From: Mangrovihabitans endophyticus
GTDB lineage: Bacteria > Actinomycetota > Actinomycetes > Mycobacteriales > Micromonosporaceae
NCBI RefSeq assembly: GCF_014646155.1
Contig: NZ_BMMX01000001.1
Span: forward strand, 483,720-547,719
Length of the DNA: 64,000 bases
Direction of reading: 5' to 3'
Below are positions 29,401 through 37,379 of this stretch, piece after piece. Numbering within the stretch: position 1 is the first letter of the stretch; each line of letters starts with the position of its first letter. The position numbers were made by a program, and so were the translations under genes. The notes beneath the pieces are model-generated. The model was not told the DNA's origin, did no database searches, and saw only the letters and a list, made by a program, of their open reading frames with translations.

Positions 29401-31444
29401 GCGGCCGATCTCACGTACCGATCTCACCCGCGACCCGGACGGGCGCATCCTCACCCAGCGTGACACGGATCCGCACACCAGCGAGTTGCGCGCGTTCCGG
29501 TACGACCGGCTCGGCCAGCTCGTGTCGGGCCGCACGTGGGACATGCGGCCGTGGCCGTGGGGCGGGCATGAGCACGGCGGCCGGTCTGTGCACACCGCCG
29601 CCGAGGAGCGCGGCTTCTGGCAGGAGAATCGCGACGGCACGCTCGACGTCACCTATGACGCCGTCGGCAACCGGACCGCCCTGCGGCACGGCGATCACGA
29701 GACGCATTACCGCTACGACGACGCCGACCAACTCGTCTCGTCGTGGTCGCATGGGCATCACACCCGCTTCAAGTACGACGCGTTGGGCCGCCTGGTCGAG
29801 GAACGAACCGGCGACGCCCGTCGCGAGATCATCTACGACGGGCTGGGCCGGCCGATCCGTACCGTGGCGGTGCGGTCTGGCGAGGACGACGCCCCTCGCG
29901 ATGAGATCGAGGCCACCTACAACGGCGACGGGCTGATCACCCGGCTGATCCGGACCCGGACCGACGCCGCGCACGATCAGGAGAGCTCGGCCTCGGTCCG
30001 TTATCGGTGGAGCACCGAGCAGATCCCGCAGATCCTGTCGCAGCGCGGCGATCCCGCGCTGTCGGACAGCGAACGCGGTTTCCCCAACCCGTTCGACGCC
30101 GATTTCTCGTACGGCTACGGGCGCACCTTCGTGACCCGGAAACACAGTGCGACCAGCTTCGATCGGGACGTGTACGGGTCGATGCTGCGCACGGATCGCA
30201 CCCGGTGGTGGGCGCAGGCGGAGCGGTACGGTCCGTTCGGCGAGCCCGGAGGCGGCCACGAGTCCCGTCGCGACCGCCGCCGGCGCGGTGACCGTGGCGG
30301 AGGTCCGCACCGCACGGACGTGCGAGGAGGCGGCCACGACGACGGCCACGGACCTGACCACGACCACGACCACGGGCACGATCACGACCACGGCCCTGAC
30401 CACGACCATGGGAACGACCACCACGACCACGGGCACGATCATCCGGAGCGCTGGCGGCTTCCCGAGCTTCCCCGCTTCGGCTATCGCGGCGAGCTTTCGC
30501 TCGGCACCATCGTCGATCTGCGGGCGCGCTTCTACGACAGCTCCCGCGGCCGGTTCACCACGCGCGACCCGGTGACCGAGGAGCAGACCGCGCCCGGCGT
30601 GCCCGATCATCCGTACGCCTATGTCCGCAACGACCCGCTGAACCGGACGGACCCGCGTGGCCTGCTGGCCGGTCCCGTGGCGAGCGGCCTCGCGGCCGGG
30701 GCCGTCGGCGGCGCGCTGGGCGGCACCACCACGACCACGCAGCGGCGGCAAGAGGCGCGAACCATGATCGCGTCGAACGTCTCCATGCTGGTGCGCGCAC
30801 CGCAATGGGACCGGACATGGCTGCACAACCGCGCCCGCGACGCCGCCCGCGACCAACTGCTGCGGCAGAAGTTCCTGCGTGGCCAGTTCGACGCCGCCCG
30901 CTGGATGCACACCGAGTTCCCGATCCCCGGCGGCGGCAAGAGCAACCGCAATCCCGGTGACGGCAGCGTGGACATCCTCTATGACCGTCCCGGCCGGCTC
31001 GTCGAAATCTGGGAGGTCAAATCCGCCCTGAAGAACCCCCTCGGCGAGTTCGTGCAGGGCGCCGCCGAGGTCATGCACTACATCGGCGCCTACCAGCGGG
31101 CCTTCGGCCGCCCCGCCACGCCCGGTGCCCCGATGCGGGTCCCGGTCCCGGTGTGGGCCGCGTTCGGCGTCTTCGTCGGCTCGCCCGGCTTCAACCCGCT
31201 GGGCGTCATCCAGTACTGGGAGTTCAAGTTCGAGCTTCCCGAGTGGCTGAAGGACCTGCTGAAGATGCTCGGCCTGATCCTCCTGCTGATCGGGATCGCG
31301 GCGCTGATCGCCCTGCTCATCGCCGAGCTGATCGCACTGTTGCCGGCCGAAATCGTCCTGGGCGGCGCCGCCGCCTTGCTCCTGTTGTTGTTCCTGCTGC
31401 TCAACCCGCCGGATCGTCCACAGCCGGTCGATCCGCGAGTCTGA
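26435..31444 (+). CDS. RHS/YD-repeat protein with PD-(D/E)XK-like C-terminal domain
   Basis: A 1669-residue polymorphic-toxin-like protein. The start ATG 26435 has GAGGAG just upstream. Residues 35-85 (NVATGNYTTHAVDLSF, WHRTYNS, LGIGWATAF) are the DUF6531-type entry to the RHS shell. More than thirty YD repeats (YDxxGR..) follow. The core ends with VDLRARFYDSSRGRFTTRDP and DPRG near 1408. A histidine-rich insert occupies 1301-1336. The variable C-terminal domain has GSVDILY (Asp1513) and EIWEVKS (Glu1527, Lys1529), the spacing of a PD-(D/E)XK nuclease core, so a nuclease toxin is likely but unproven. The last 70 residues form two hydrophobic stretches, unusual for a nuclease tip. No signal peptide or PAAR domain is seen, so the export route is unclear. 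Confidence 0.88.
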   Translation: MTDDGRANSNGESEETGNESTGDEVYLTRPAEEIFGEHAGYGFAGRNVNVATGNYTTHAVDLSFADTTLGMLDWHRTYNSLDATRRPLGIGWATAFSARLHQRENGDVEFHGEDGRVLLFERSGDRYRRPQDLEADLARDDDGNWTLRANTGGTWSFDPSGRLTGRAGEGQRVTLTYGTDDRLLRVGHSFGPVLTIDHDDRGLITAVRSGDGRVVRYGHDDDGHLTSVSGPVEGAETRYAYDADGRLASGTDADGIPYVANTYDASGRVVHQDFAGGSGADVGYENRGVTRVTSVPTGAVTVFETGTDGRLIAVTDANGNRGTFEYDENGRLTGSATPGGVRRTQRFDDRGNLIEQTLGGATVRYTYDSRNRVVTATDAEGLVTRYEYPGDAHVASVIIEPGGARTERVVDRGLVTRETDPDGNTTRYDYDERGGLARVTLPDDTVIGYSYDAAGRPAELTLPNGTTNRWRYDATGQVTSYIGGDGQESAFEYSPAGRLRREIDPSGSEVRYDYDANGYQTGVTDPMGQTTRFAYDVDGNLTTLTDPEDGRTTFEHDGSGRLMRVTDPVGTEVSYSYDADGNATGMTDPHGTTRTEYDDQGRPVSVTRPTGAVTRYAYDDAGKTTGVTDPEGGQWKIEHDEAGMPVRTFDPTGAMAKHTWTKTGYLSEVVDAAGNSVKTNRDKRGQVVETIDRNGGVTRTKYDADGRPIAVTTPAGLTNRTSYDGAGRIITQTGPQGWVTRFEYDKRGLKTAEISPSGVTTRYRHDKAGRLTSVTNGEGNPTLYGYDRAGRMISVTDAKGAVTRYAYDKAGRVVAVTDPLGRTTRREYDKAGNLAKVIDADDGERRFEYDADDRLVKQSADDGTEVSYAYDKAGHRISMTDASGTTQFGYDKAGHLIGVTDPDGATTSLDYTKAGLPGRIEYPDDGPTVGYRYDANGGLIGLDDSRAGTADYALDPDGRLLTEQLPRRIARRYRYDLGRLDRFEVWRDGRPISRTDLTRDPDGRILTQRDTDPHTSELRAFRYDRLGQLVSGRTWDMRPWPWGGHEHGGRSVHTAAEERGFWQENRDGTLDVTYDAVGNRTALRHGDHETHYRYDDADQLVSSWSHGHHTRFKYDALGRLVEERTGDARREIIYDGLGRPIRTVAVRSGEDDAPRDEIEATYNGDGLITRLIRTRTDAAHDQESSASVRYRWSTEQIPQILSQRGDPALSDSERGFPNPFDADFSYGYGRTFVTRKHSATSFDRDVYGSMLRTDRTRWWAQAERYGPFGEPGGGHESRRDRRRRGDRGGGPHRTDVRGGGHDDGHGPDHDHDHGHDHDHGPDHDHGNDHHDHGHDHPERWRLPELPRFGYRGELSLGTIVDLRARFYDSSRGRFTTRDPVTEEQTAPGVPDHPYAYVRNDPLNRTDPRGLLAGPVASGLAAGAVGGALGGTTTTTQRRQEARTMIASNVSMLVRAPQWDRTWLHNRARDAARDQLLRQKFLRGQFDAARWMHTEFPIPGGGKSNRNPGDGSVDILYDRPGRLVEIWEVKSALKNPLGEFVQGAAEVMHYIGAYQRAFGRPATPGAPMRVPVPVWAAFGVFVGSPGFNPLGVIQYWEFKFELPEWLKDLLKMLGLILLLIGIAALIALLIAELIALLPAEIVLGGAAALLLLLFLLLNPPDRPQPVDPRV
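30335..30442 (+). repeat. Histidine/aspartate-rich insert inside the RHS core
   Basis: A 108-base run of GAC/CAC codons encodes 36 residues with 15 histidines, mostly as His-Asp and His-Gly alternation (residues 1301-1336). It interrupts the RHS core between RYGPFGE and FGYRGELS, where family members normally run straight through. It is likely a flexible metal-binding loop for Zn, Ni or Cu, or slipped-strand expansion of a short repeat. Confidence 0.8.
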
Positions 31445-31455
31445 TCATGCGCTGA

Positions 31456-31489
31456 GCCTGCCGCTCCTCGCGGGTGAGGAGGGGCAGGC
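31456..31489 (+). terminator. Stem-loop after the RHS gene
   Basis: Arms GCCTGCCGCTCCTC (31456-31469) and GAGGAGGGGCAGGC (31476-31489) pair with a single mismatch around a six-base loop, twelve bases after the RHS stop. This is a likely intrinsic terminator without a U tract. It would separate the RHS transcript from the membrane-protein gene downstream. Confidence 0.7.
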
Positions 31490-31725
31490 ATCCACGATGG
31501 AGGATGCGGGCGTGGACGAAGAGGAAGCACGCTGTGCGTCGTCGTCGATGGCGTCAAGGATGCCGGCGGCTGACCCAGCCTCGGCTTGACGGTGCCGCGA
31601 CGCACAACAACAGGAGCGTGGCGTACGCCGATCGAGGAGCGCCGTCCCCCTGTCTCCCGATACGTGGTCATCGTGTGTGCCGCCCACTATGGCACTACGC
31701 GATCGACCGGCGAATGGGGACGACG

Positions 31726-33156
31726 ATGCCGCTGAGCGAACATCTTCTGCCGTGGCTGCTCGCCAAGAATCTCTTCCGGCCGTACGCCGCGGACAGTTCC
31801 GTCCCCACCGGTGTGGACCGGTTGCGGAGGTGGCGCGCGAACCTCGGTGCCCTCGCGATCATTGTGCTCAGCCTTCCCTACCAGACACCGCACGACATCC
31901 TGGACGGCTTCCTGGAACGGTCGGCGGTCAACGTCACGATCGCGATCGTGACGGCCGTTGCGCTGGGCGGCCTGCTTGTCGTGTGCGTCTCGGCCGCATC
32001 ACCGCCGGCGCGCCAGAACGCGCTCCATCGCGCGAAGCAGCCGGCGAAACGGGTGCTGGCCGCGATCGGCATGTGGCTGGGTGCGGTGGTGCTCTCCGTG
32101 ACGCCGATGCCGGCCGTGCTGCGCATACCGGTCCTCGGCTGGTATGTGCTTTTCCTCCTGACCGGCCTGTTCTATCTGGCGCGCTACCTGTTCGGCACCG
32201 AGGAGTTGCATCCCCTCCTCGGACCCGTCGTCGGAAGCGTCGTGGTCACCGCCGTGACGGCTGTCGGCGTGCTATCGGCCAGCGGTGGAGGTCTGCCCGC
32301 CCGGGTGGCGTTGACCATCGCCGTCGGGGGGTGGCTGACGTCGATGGTGCTGTCGGTGATCGAGGCATGGCAGCACCGCCGGACGGCGACGGTGGAATTC
32401 TTCTGGGACAAGGGCGCCTACCGTGACCGGACGGCCACGGCCGCTGCCCGAGAGCCTGACACGCCGCCGGTTTGGCAACCCATCGAGATCCCCTCGACGG
32501 CTACACCAATCCGCTCGATCGACAGCACTCGGCGGTACCGGCGCTCAAACGGTTCACCGGCGACCCCGCTCCTGCTGGGCGAGGCGGTCGACATCGCGAT
32601 GGAGATGGATCATCGATGGAACGCTACCCATCAGCCCGGGTCGCTGCGATCTCGCGACGGCGACGTCTATCAGATCAACACCGGCGCGGCGGCGATGGCG
32701 TACGAAGCCGTCTCCATGCTGCTGTACCGGATGGTCATCGTCCCAGCGCGTCACAATGTGAGCGAGTGGCTCCGGTTGTCCGGCTTGCCGCGGACCTGGC
32801 GCAGCTCACCGCGGCTGGCCGCGGCGATCGGCCGGTTCGCGGACGGGCGCTGGCAGGCGGCCCCGTTGCCACCGGGTTGGCCGCCATGGGCGCAGCCGAT
32901 GGATGACGCCACCGCCGAAGCGACCGCCTGGGCCCTCACCGTTTTCCCCGAGGACGACATCTGGACCCGGCCGGACCTCGTCGATCTCGACCAGCAAAGC
33001 TACCGCTCGGTCAAGCCGTGGGCCTTCCCGACCGACCGCCGGGTCACGGTCCGCTTCGCCATGGCGCTCAGCCACGGCTCGTCGCCCGCCGCGAGATCCC
33101 TGCTCGCTGTCGATGCCGGTCTGCGCGACGGAGGCCACGACTGGTCCCGCCGCTGA
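31726..33156 (+). CDS. Polytopic membrane protein of unknown function downstream of RHS
   Basis: A 476-residue protein. I start at ATG 31726 with GGGGA five bases upstream; ATG 31714 and a much longer upstream frame are possible but look non-coding. About six membrane helices fill residues 38-225 (for example NVTIAIVTAVALGGLLVVCV, IPVLGWYVLFLLTGLFYLA). A soluble C-terminal half of about 240 residues follows, with many Trp and Pro and no recognised motif. Its position directly after the RHS gene is where an immunity protein would sit, but a terminator-like stem and 281 bases separate them. I do not assign that role. Confidence 0.7.
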   Translation: MPLSEHLLPWLLAKNLFRPYAADSSVPTGVDRLRRWRANLGALAIIVLSLPYQTPHDILDGFLERSAVNVTIAIVTAVALGGLLVVCVSAASPPARQNALHRAKQPAKRVLAAIGMWLGAVVLSVTPMPAVLRIPVLGWYVLFLLTGLFYLARYLFGTEELHPLLGPVVGSVVVTAVTAVGVLSASGGGLPARVALTIAVGGWLTSMVLSVIEAWQHRRTATVEFFWDKGAYRDRTATAAAREPDTPPVWQPIEIPSTATPIRSIDSTRRYRRSNGSPATPLLLGEAVDIAMEMDHRWNATHQPGSLRSRDGDVYQINTGAAAMAYEAVSMLLYRMVIVPARHNVSEWLRLSGLPRTWRSSPRLAAAIGRFADGRWQAAPLPPGWPPWAQPMDDATAEATAWALTVFPEDDIWTRPDLVDLDQQSYRSVKPWAFPTDRRVTVRFAMALSHGSSPAARSLLAVDAGLRDGGHDWSRR

Positions 33157-33219
33157 TCGGCGGCGTGTCCGCCCCGGTGCGGCGCGTGGCTCGGCCCGGG
33201 GGAACGCCATGATCAGGTG

Positions 33220-34326
33220 CTACTCGAAGAACTTGAGGCCGTAGCCGGCGTTGGTGGTGTCGCCGGGGACATTGGCCCGCCGGTACGTGGTGTTGCCCCA
33301 CCAGACAGCCGAGCCGATGTACCAGTACCGGGCCGACCACGAGTACGGCGTCCCCTTGGGCACCGCGTGATACATGGTGGCGAACCGGTTACCGGACGGC
33401 GGACTGTTGGCTATGTCGCCCTGCACCAGGACGAACGTGTTGCTGCCGGGGCCGTTGACGGCCAGGGTCGCGTCCCAGCCGGACATCATGGCGGCCTGGT
33501 AGGAGCCGAACAGGCAGCCGTTGCTCTTGTACCAGTCCCAGACGTACGTGGGATCGCCGCCCGCCTTCAGCCGCACCTCGGCCAGACAGTACTTGTCACT
33601 CCAGCTACCGTTGGCGGAGTACACGATGTGCAGTTGCCCGTTCGGATCCAGCAATGGCGTGGGCGCCTCGTTGATGTAGGGATTTCCCACGACCCGCTCC
33701 CACGGCTCGCGCGGCTGCGAGATGACGTACCGGCTGCCGGTGGTCGTGGTGGTCGAATTCATCCGTGCCACGTAGAGGTTCTGCTCCACGTTGGTGTCGC
33801 CGGACCAGCCGGACCACACGAACCAGCGTTGTCCCTGATAGGTGAAGGGCATGCCATCGATGGCCCACTTGTCTCCGGGCAGGCTGACCTTCGTCGCGGC
33901 GGAGTAGCCGGAATCGACCGTGGCCGAGCTGATGTGGTACATCCGATGGGCGGAGCCGGTGCCCGCGGAGAAGTAGATCTGGTAGGCGCCCTGGTAGTAC
34001 ACGATCTCGGGCGCCCAGACCTCGCCGAGGCCGATGTTGTCCTTCCAGACCTGATGCTTGGGCGCGGAGGCGATGCCGGCGAGCGTGGACGCGGTGCGGA
34101 TCGCGATGCCGCCGTCGACGGACTTGGCGGCGGCGTAGAGGCTGCCAACCCGGATGACGCTCGGATCGGCGCCGCCGAGCTCCTCGTGGCCGGGGAAGCG
34201 CAGGCAGAGAGAGCGCTCTCGGCAGCATCGGCCCGGAGATGCATCGCCGTCAATGCCTATACCCCACGTTTTGTCAATATTCTTTACTCTCACCGACCTC
34301 TCACCCGGGTCAGGCCCGGCTCCCAT
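33220..34326 (-). CDS. GH43-like five-bladed beta-propeller glycosidase, 5' end apparently lost
   Basis: From about base 34197 downward the protein follows GH43 enzymes that cleave arabinans and xylans. It shows GGADPSVIR (catalytic base Asp), VWAPEIVYY, WAIDGMPF (pKa-modulating Asp) and INEAPTPL (acid Glu), then a complete propeller to LKFFE at the stop. The N terminus is wrong for the family: no signal peptide, and the frame runs back through a LacI-type operator and promoter-like DNA to the ATG at 34326 with no sensible start near the conserved part. These enzymes are normally exported. A deletion probably removed the ribosome binding site and signal peptide, which would leave a decayed gene; a frameshift is an alternative. 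The listed 5' end is only the open-frame limit. Confidence 0.72.
   Translation of the reverse strand: MGAGPDPGERSVRVKNIDKTWGIGIDGDASPGRCCRERSLCLRFPGHEELGGADPSVIRVGSLYAAAKSVDGGIAIRTASTLAGIASAPKHQVWKDNIGLGEVWAPEIVYYQGAYQIYFSAGTGSAHRMYHISSATVDSGYSAATKVSLPGDKWAIDGMPFTYQGQRWFVWSGWSGDTNVEQNLYVARMNSTTTTTGSRYVISQPREPWERVVGNPYINEAPTPLLDPNGQLHIVYSANGSWSDKYCLAEVRLKAGGDPTYVWDWYKSNGCLFGSYQAAMMSGWDATLAVNGPGSNTFVLVQGDIANSPPSGNRFATMYHAVPKGTPYSWSARYWYIGSAVWWGNTTYRRANVPGDTTNAGYGLKFFE
34209..34220. promoter_or_regulatory. LacI-family-type operator before the GH43 gene
   Basis: The perfect 12-bp palindrome GAGAGCGCTCTC has the central CG and symmetry typical of actinobacterial LacI-family sugar repressor sites such as CebR-like boxes. 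It lies immediately before the conserved part of the GH43 gene, within a few bases of where the coding sequence becomes recognisable. On the same strand, TTGACA (34272-34277 on the plus-strand scale) stands upstream. No LacI regulator gene is in the window. Confidence 0.6.
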
Positions 34327-34421
34327 CGGCGCGTGGTCTGGTGGGCGGGTCGCTGGGCCACACGCCCCGACCGGGTGATCGGTTCATGCGCGGTCGCCCC
34401 GAACCGATCGGAGGAGCATCG

Positions 34422-35720
34422 ATGCAGAGGTCACCGATGACGCGAGGTCGCGCACTGCTTGCGGCGTTCGGCGCCGGGCTTGTCGCGGCCGGCATGGTGA
34501 GCGCCACGCCCGCACAGGCAGCGCCGGTCCCTGCCGAGCTTGCCCCACCGCTGTGCGCGTGGGGCGCGCAGGTCAGCGCGGACGGGCTCAACATCCTGTA
34601 CCCCGACGATTCCGCGTCCTACTGGATTCTGCCCTACCGTGTTCGCCGCAACCTCAGCATCGTGCTCTCGGGCAGCTTCCCGGACAGTCGCTTCGCGTCC
34701 GTCTCGGTCTATCAGGCCAACGGTGACGTGGTCGCCGGTGACGGCGCCTCGTCGACCCTGACCGATTTCCAGATCACGCCGGATGCCGGCAGCGTCAACC
34801 CGTGGCAGCAGCCCGCTCCGTCCGGTGGTGCCTTCACGGTGACCTTGAGCGCCGGCTCGGCAGCCCCCGGGGCCGCGAACGCCTTGCCGTTGGCCGCCGA
34901 GGGGGCTCCGGACGGCGCCCTCGGCTTCGTCATCTACCGGGTGTATCGGCCGGCCGGCGGGCCCGCCGCCGTGCCGCTGCCCGCCGTGACCTTCCATTGG
35001 GGCGCCGGCACCGTCCGGATCCCGACGTGCGCTCAGCACGACCAGCGACTCGGGGCGGCGGTGGCGGCGCTCGCCGCCGCCGTGCCGGCGGTTCCGGCCG
35101 GCGACTCTGCATTCGCCCGTACGGCCACCCCGAGCCGGTTCTTCCCGAACACCGACTCGGGCTACCTTTCGGCGTCCGTCACGCCACCGAGAGAGCCGGG
35201 CACGGTGGTGGTCGTACGGGGAAAGGCGCCGACGACATCGACCGGTGATCATCCGTCGGTATGGCCGTCGCCGGGCACCGACGTGCGGTACACGTCGCTG
35301 TGCACCAACCTGTCCGGCCCCACGCACCCGGTGGTCGTCAACCACCTGCCCGGCGGGGGAGTCGACTACGGCTGCCGCCACGACGACCGGACCGAACTCG
35401 ACGCCGCCGGCTACTACACCTATGTGCTCGGTACCGAGGCGCAACGCTCGCGCATAGAACGCATTCCCGGCGCGACGTTCGTCCCGTTCTCGACGGCCGA
35501 CCCGGCACGCCAGCATGTGGTGCTGCTGCGTCATATGCTCGCCTCGGACGCGTTCCCGGAGGCTGTGCAGAACGTGCCCGCCGACGGTGATCCCTCGTCC
35601 GCGGCGGCGGTGATGGGCCTGTACTATCCGCGGACCGCGACCTGCCCCCTCAGCGCGGTGGCAACTGGGGACATCGAGGCCTGCCCGGTCCTTGCCGGCG
35701 AAGCGACGGAGAACGGATGA
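34422..35720 (+). CDS. Secreted protein of unknown function
   Basis: A 432-residue precursor. ATG 34422 has GGAGGA upstream and is followed by a signal peptide (MQRSPMTRGRALLAAFGAG, then TPAQA). The segments ILYPDDSASYWILPYRV, GSFPDSRFASVSVYQ and DFQITPDAGSVNPW recur in a widespread actinobacterial family of exported proteins with jelly-roll-like DUF1214-type folds. No catalytic residues can be named. Three or four cysteine pairs are possible in the mature protein. It is divergent from the GH43 remnant. Confidence 0.78.
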   Translation: MQRSPMTRGRALLAAFGAGLVAAGMVSATPAQAAPVPAELAPPLCAWGAQVSADGLNILYPDDSASYWILPYRVRRNLSIVLSGSFPDSRFASVSVYQANGDVVAGDGASSTLTDFQITPDAGSVNPWQQPAPSGGAFTVTLSAGSAAPGAANALPLAAEGAPDGALGFVIYRVYRPAGGPAAVPLPAVTFHWGAGTVRIPTCAQHDQRLGAAVAALAAAVPAVPAGDSAFARTATPSRFFPNTDSGYLSASVTPPREPGTVVVVRGKAPTTSTGDHPSVWPSPGTDVRYTSLCTNLSGPTHPVVVNHLPGGGVDYGCRHDDRTELDAAGYYTYVLGTEAQRSRIERIPGATFVPFSTADPARQHVVLLRHMLASDAFPEAVQNVPADGDPSSAAAVMGLYYPRTATCPLSAVATGDIEACPVLAGEATENG

Positions 35721-35757
35721 CCGGCGGCGGGGAGGGTGCCCGGGTGAGACGCCGCGG

Positions 35758-36576
35758 ATGCCATCGGTGTGCGGAGCGGCATACGCTTCGCTGGTGAGAA
35801 ACCGGAATCCCGCCCAGGTGTTCGGTGAGGTCGCCGACGACTACGACCGCGTCCGCCCTGCTTACCCTGCCGCGTTGTTCGATGATGTGCTGCGCTATGG
35901 CCAGCCGGACATCGGTGGCCGCCGGGCGCTGGAGGTCGGAGCTGGTACGGGCCGGGCCACTGAGGCGTTCGCCCGCAAGGGTCTGCCGGTCGTCGCCGTG
36001 GAGCCGGACGATGCCATGGCTGATGTCCTTGCCCGTCGGGTTGCCCGGCTTTCGGGTGTCCACGTGGTGCGCGGCAGCTTCGAGGAATTCTGTCCCACGG
36101 AGCGGTTCGGTCTGCTGTTCAGCGCCGAGGCGTGGCATTGGACTCAGCCCGAGACACGATGGTCGCTTGCCGCAGACGCGCTCGGGAACGGCGCGACGCT
36201 GGCGCTGTTCTGGAACAACGAGCGGATCGCCGAGCCCGATCTGCGATCGTCCATGCTCCGCGTGTTCGAGCGGCATGCCCGGCCCGTCGTCATCAACGAC
36301 GAGCCGGTGACCTCCGAGCAGGTGTGGCAGCGGTGGCCGGGTGATGAGTTGTCCGACTGCGCCGCGTTCGAGAGCCTCGCGAGCCACCACTATCGGCGTC
36401 GGCGGAACATGCCGAAGGCCGACTACCTGGGCTTGACCCAGACCAGATCGCAGTTCCGCATGTTGTCGCCCTCGATGCAGCAGGACCTGCTGGCGGCACT
36501 GACACGGTTGTTCAGCGACGAGGTGCCGCTCGTCATCGACACGACGCTGCTCCTCGCCCGCCGCAGGAAAGGCTGA
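35758..36576 (+). CDS. Class I SAM-dependent methyltransferase
   Basis: A 272-residue protein (260 from the alternative GTG at 35794, which begins just before the conserved RNPAQVFGEVADDYDRVRP). Motif I is ALEVGAGTGRATEAF, motif II is VVAVEPDDAM, and SAEAWHWTQPE follows. It is in the UbiE/type-11 group of small-molecule methyltransferases. The start is uncertain because neither candidate has a strong ribosome binding site. The substrate is not apparent and the neighbours give no pathway. Confidence 0.83.
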   Translation: MPSVCGAAYASLVRNRNPAQVFGEVADDYDRVRPAYPAALFDDVLRYGQPDIGGRRALEVGAGTGRATEAFARKGLPVVAVEPDDAMADVLARRVARLSGVHVVRGSFEEFCPTERFGLLFSAEAWHWTQPETRWSLAADALGNGATLALFWNNERIAEPDLRSSMLRVFERHARPVVINDEPVTSEQVWQRWPGDELSDCAAFESLASHHYRRRRNMPKADYLGLTQTRSQFRMLSPSMQQDLLAALTRLFSDEVPLVIDTTLLLARRRKG

Positions 36577-36684
36577 GTCCGTCCCACCGCGGGGGCAGCC
36601 CGGCAACGAACTCCGCCGCCGCCGGCTTCCTGCACCGCGGTCGTCTATTTCCGGTACACCGTCGGTGACCCCTGAGCGTTCGCC

Positions 36685-37278
36685 CTATGGTGTCTTTCGC
36701 GCCTTCGCGCGGCGTGCCGCGTCGAGAAGTTTCTGGTGCTGTCGCGCGCGCTCGGCGGGCGGTGCGGGGATCTGAGGGTGCGGTGGCGGCGTGTGGGCGG
36801 CCGCGTGGCGCAGGTTTCGGCCGCACTCGTCGGTGGACCGGTGAACGATGTCGGGTGCGGCCGGCGCCGGCCAGACGACGAGGAGGTACTGCTCGTCGGG
36901 ATGGTTCGCAACGGCGTCGTAGGCGACGTCGCGTCCGCGGACATGGGCGCAGAGCCGGTAGGTCCCAGGGCCAGCGGTGGCCACGGAGGGGAACGCGGTC
37001 ACCGGTCCGTGCTCGAACGACTCGATACGCAGGTCTCCGTCGGTGCGAATCGTGGTCTCCACGATGTCATCCCACTCGCCTGGGTCGGGGATGCGGTGTC
37101 CGGTGGTGAGATCGAGGGTGACGCTGACTAAACCGAGGTCGATGCCGGTGTAGAGCAGTGCGCCGGTGGCCATGGGCTGGACGAGCCCGTTGGACCAGTC
37201 GCCGGTTCCGATGGGCAGATTGCCCCGATCACAGATCGCGAAACTGTGGTCGCTGGTGTGCACGTCCGAGGTGTACAT
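36685..37278 (-). CDS. Hypothetical protein
   Basis: A 197-residue cytosolic protein. Residues 1-135 form a beta-rich domain with SNGLVQPMATGALLYTGIDLG, WDDIVETTI and GPGTYRLCAHVRGRD, seen in many uncharacterised actinobacterial proteins. The last 60 residues are Pro/Ala/Arg-rich, low complexity and basic (AERARQHQKLLDAARRAKAR), which could contact nucleic acid. It is convergent with the methyltransferase and upstream of the nuclease gene on the same strand. No function assigned. Confidence 0.7.
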   Translation of the reverse strand: MYTSDVHTSDHSFAICDRGNLPIGTGDWSNGLVQPMATGALLYTGIDLGLVSVTLDLTTGHRIPDPGEWDDIVETTIRTDGDLRIESFEHGPVTAFPSVATAGPGTYRLCAHVRGRDVAYDAVANHPDEQYLLVVWPAPAAPDIVHRSTDECGRNLRHAAAHTPPPHPQIPAPPAERARQHQKLLDAARRAKARKTP

Positions 37279-37379
37279 CGGAGGCCCTACCTGGTGTGAG
37301 TCGTGTGTCCGGGCGCGGGTGCCGTTTCGACGATACCCCGCGCCCGGACAGCGGCGCCGACAAGTTCGGCGGGGCGATC

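Noticed and set aside
26800-29800. Regularly spaced short repeats that could suggest a CRISPR array
   Set aside because: They are degenerate YD repeats in frame with the RHS protein and there are no conserved direct repeats with unique spacers.
31090-31671. Minus-strand frame of 193 codons after the RHS gene, considered as an immunity gene
   Set aside because: Composition is non-coding, it overlaps the RHS toxin domain and no ribosome binding site is seen.
34239-34421. A 61-codon N-terminal extension of the secreted protein gene
   Set aside because: ATG 34422 has a good ribosome binding site and begins a signal peptide; the extension would bury it.
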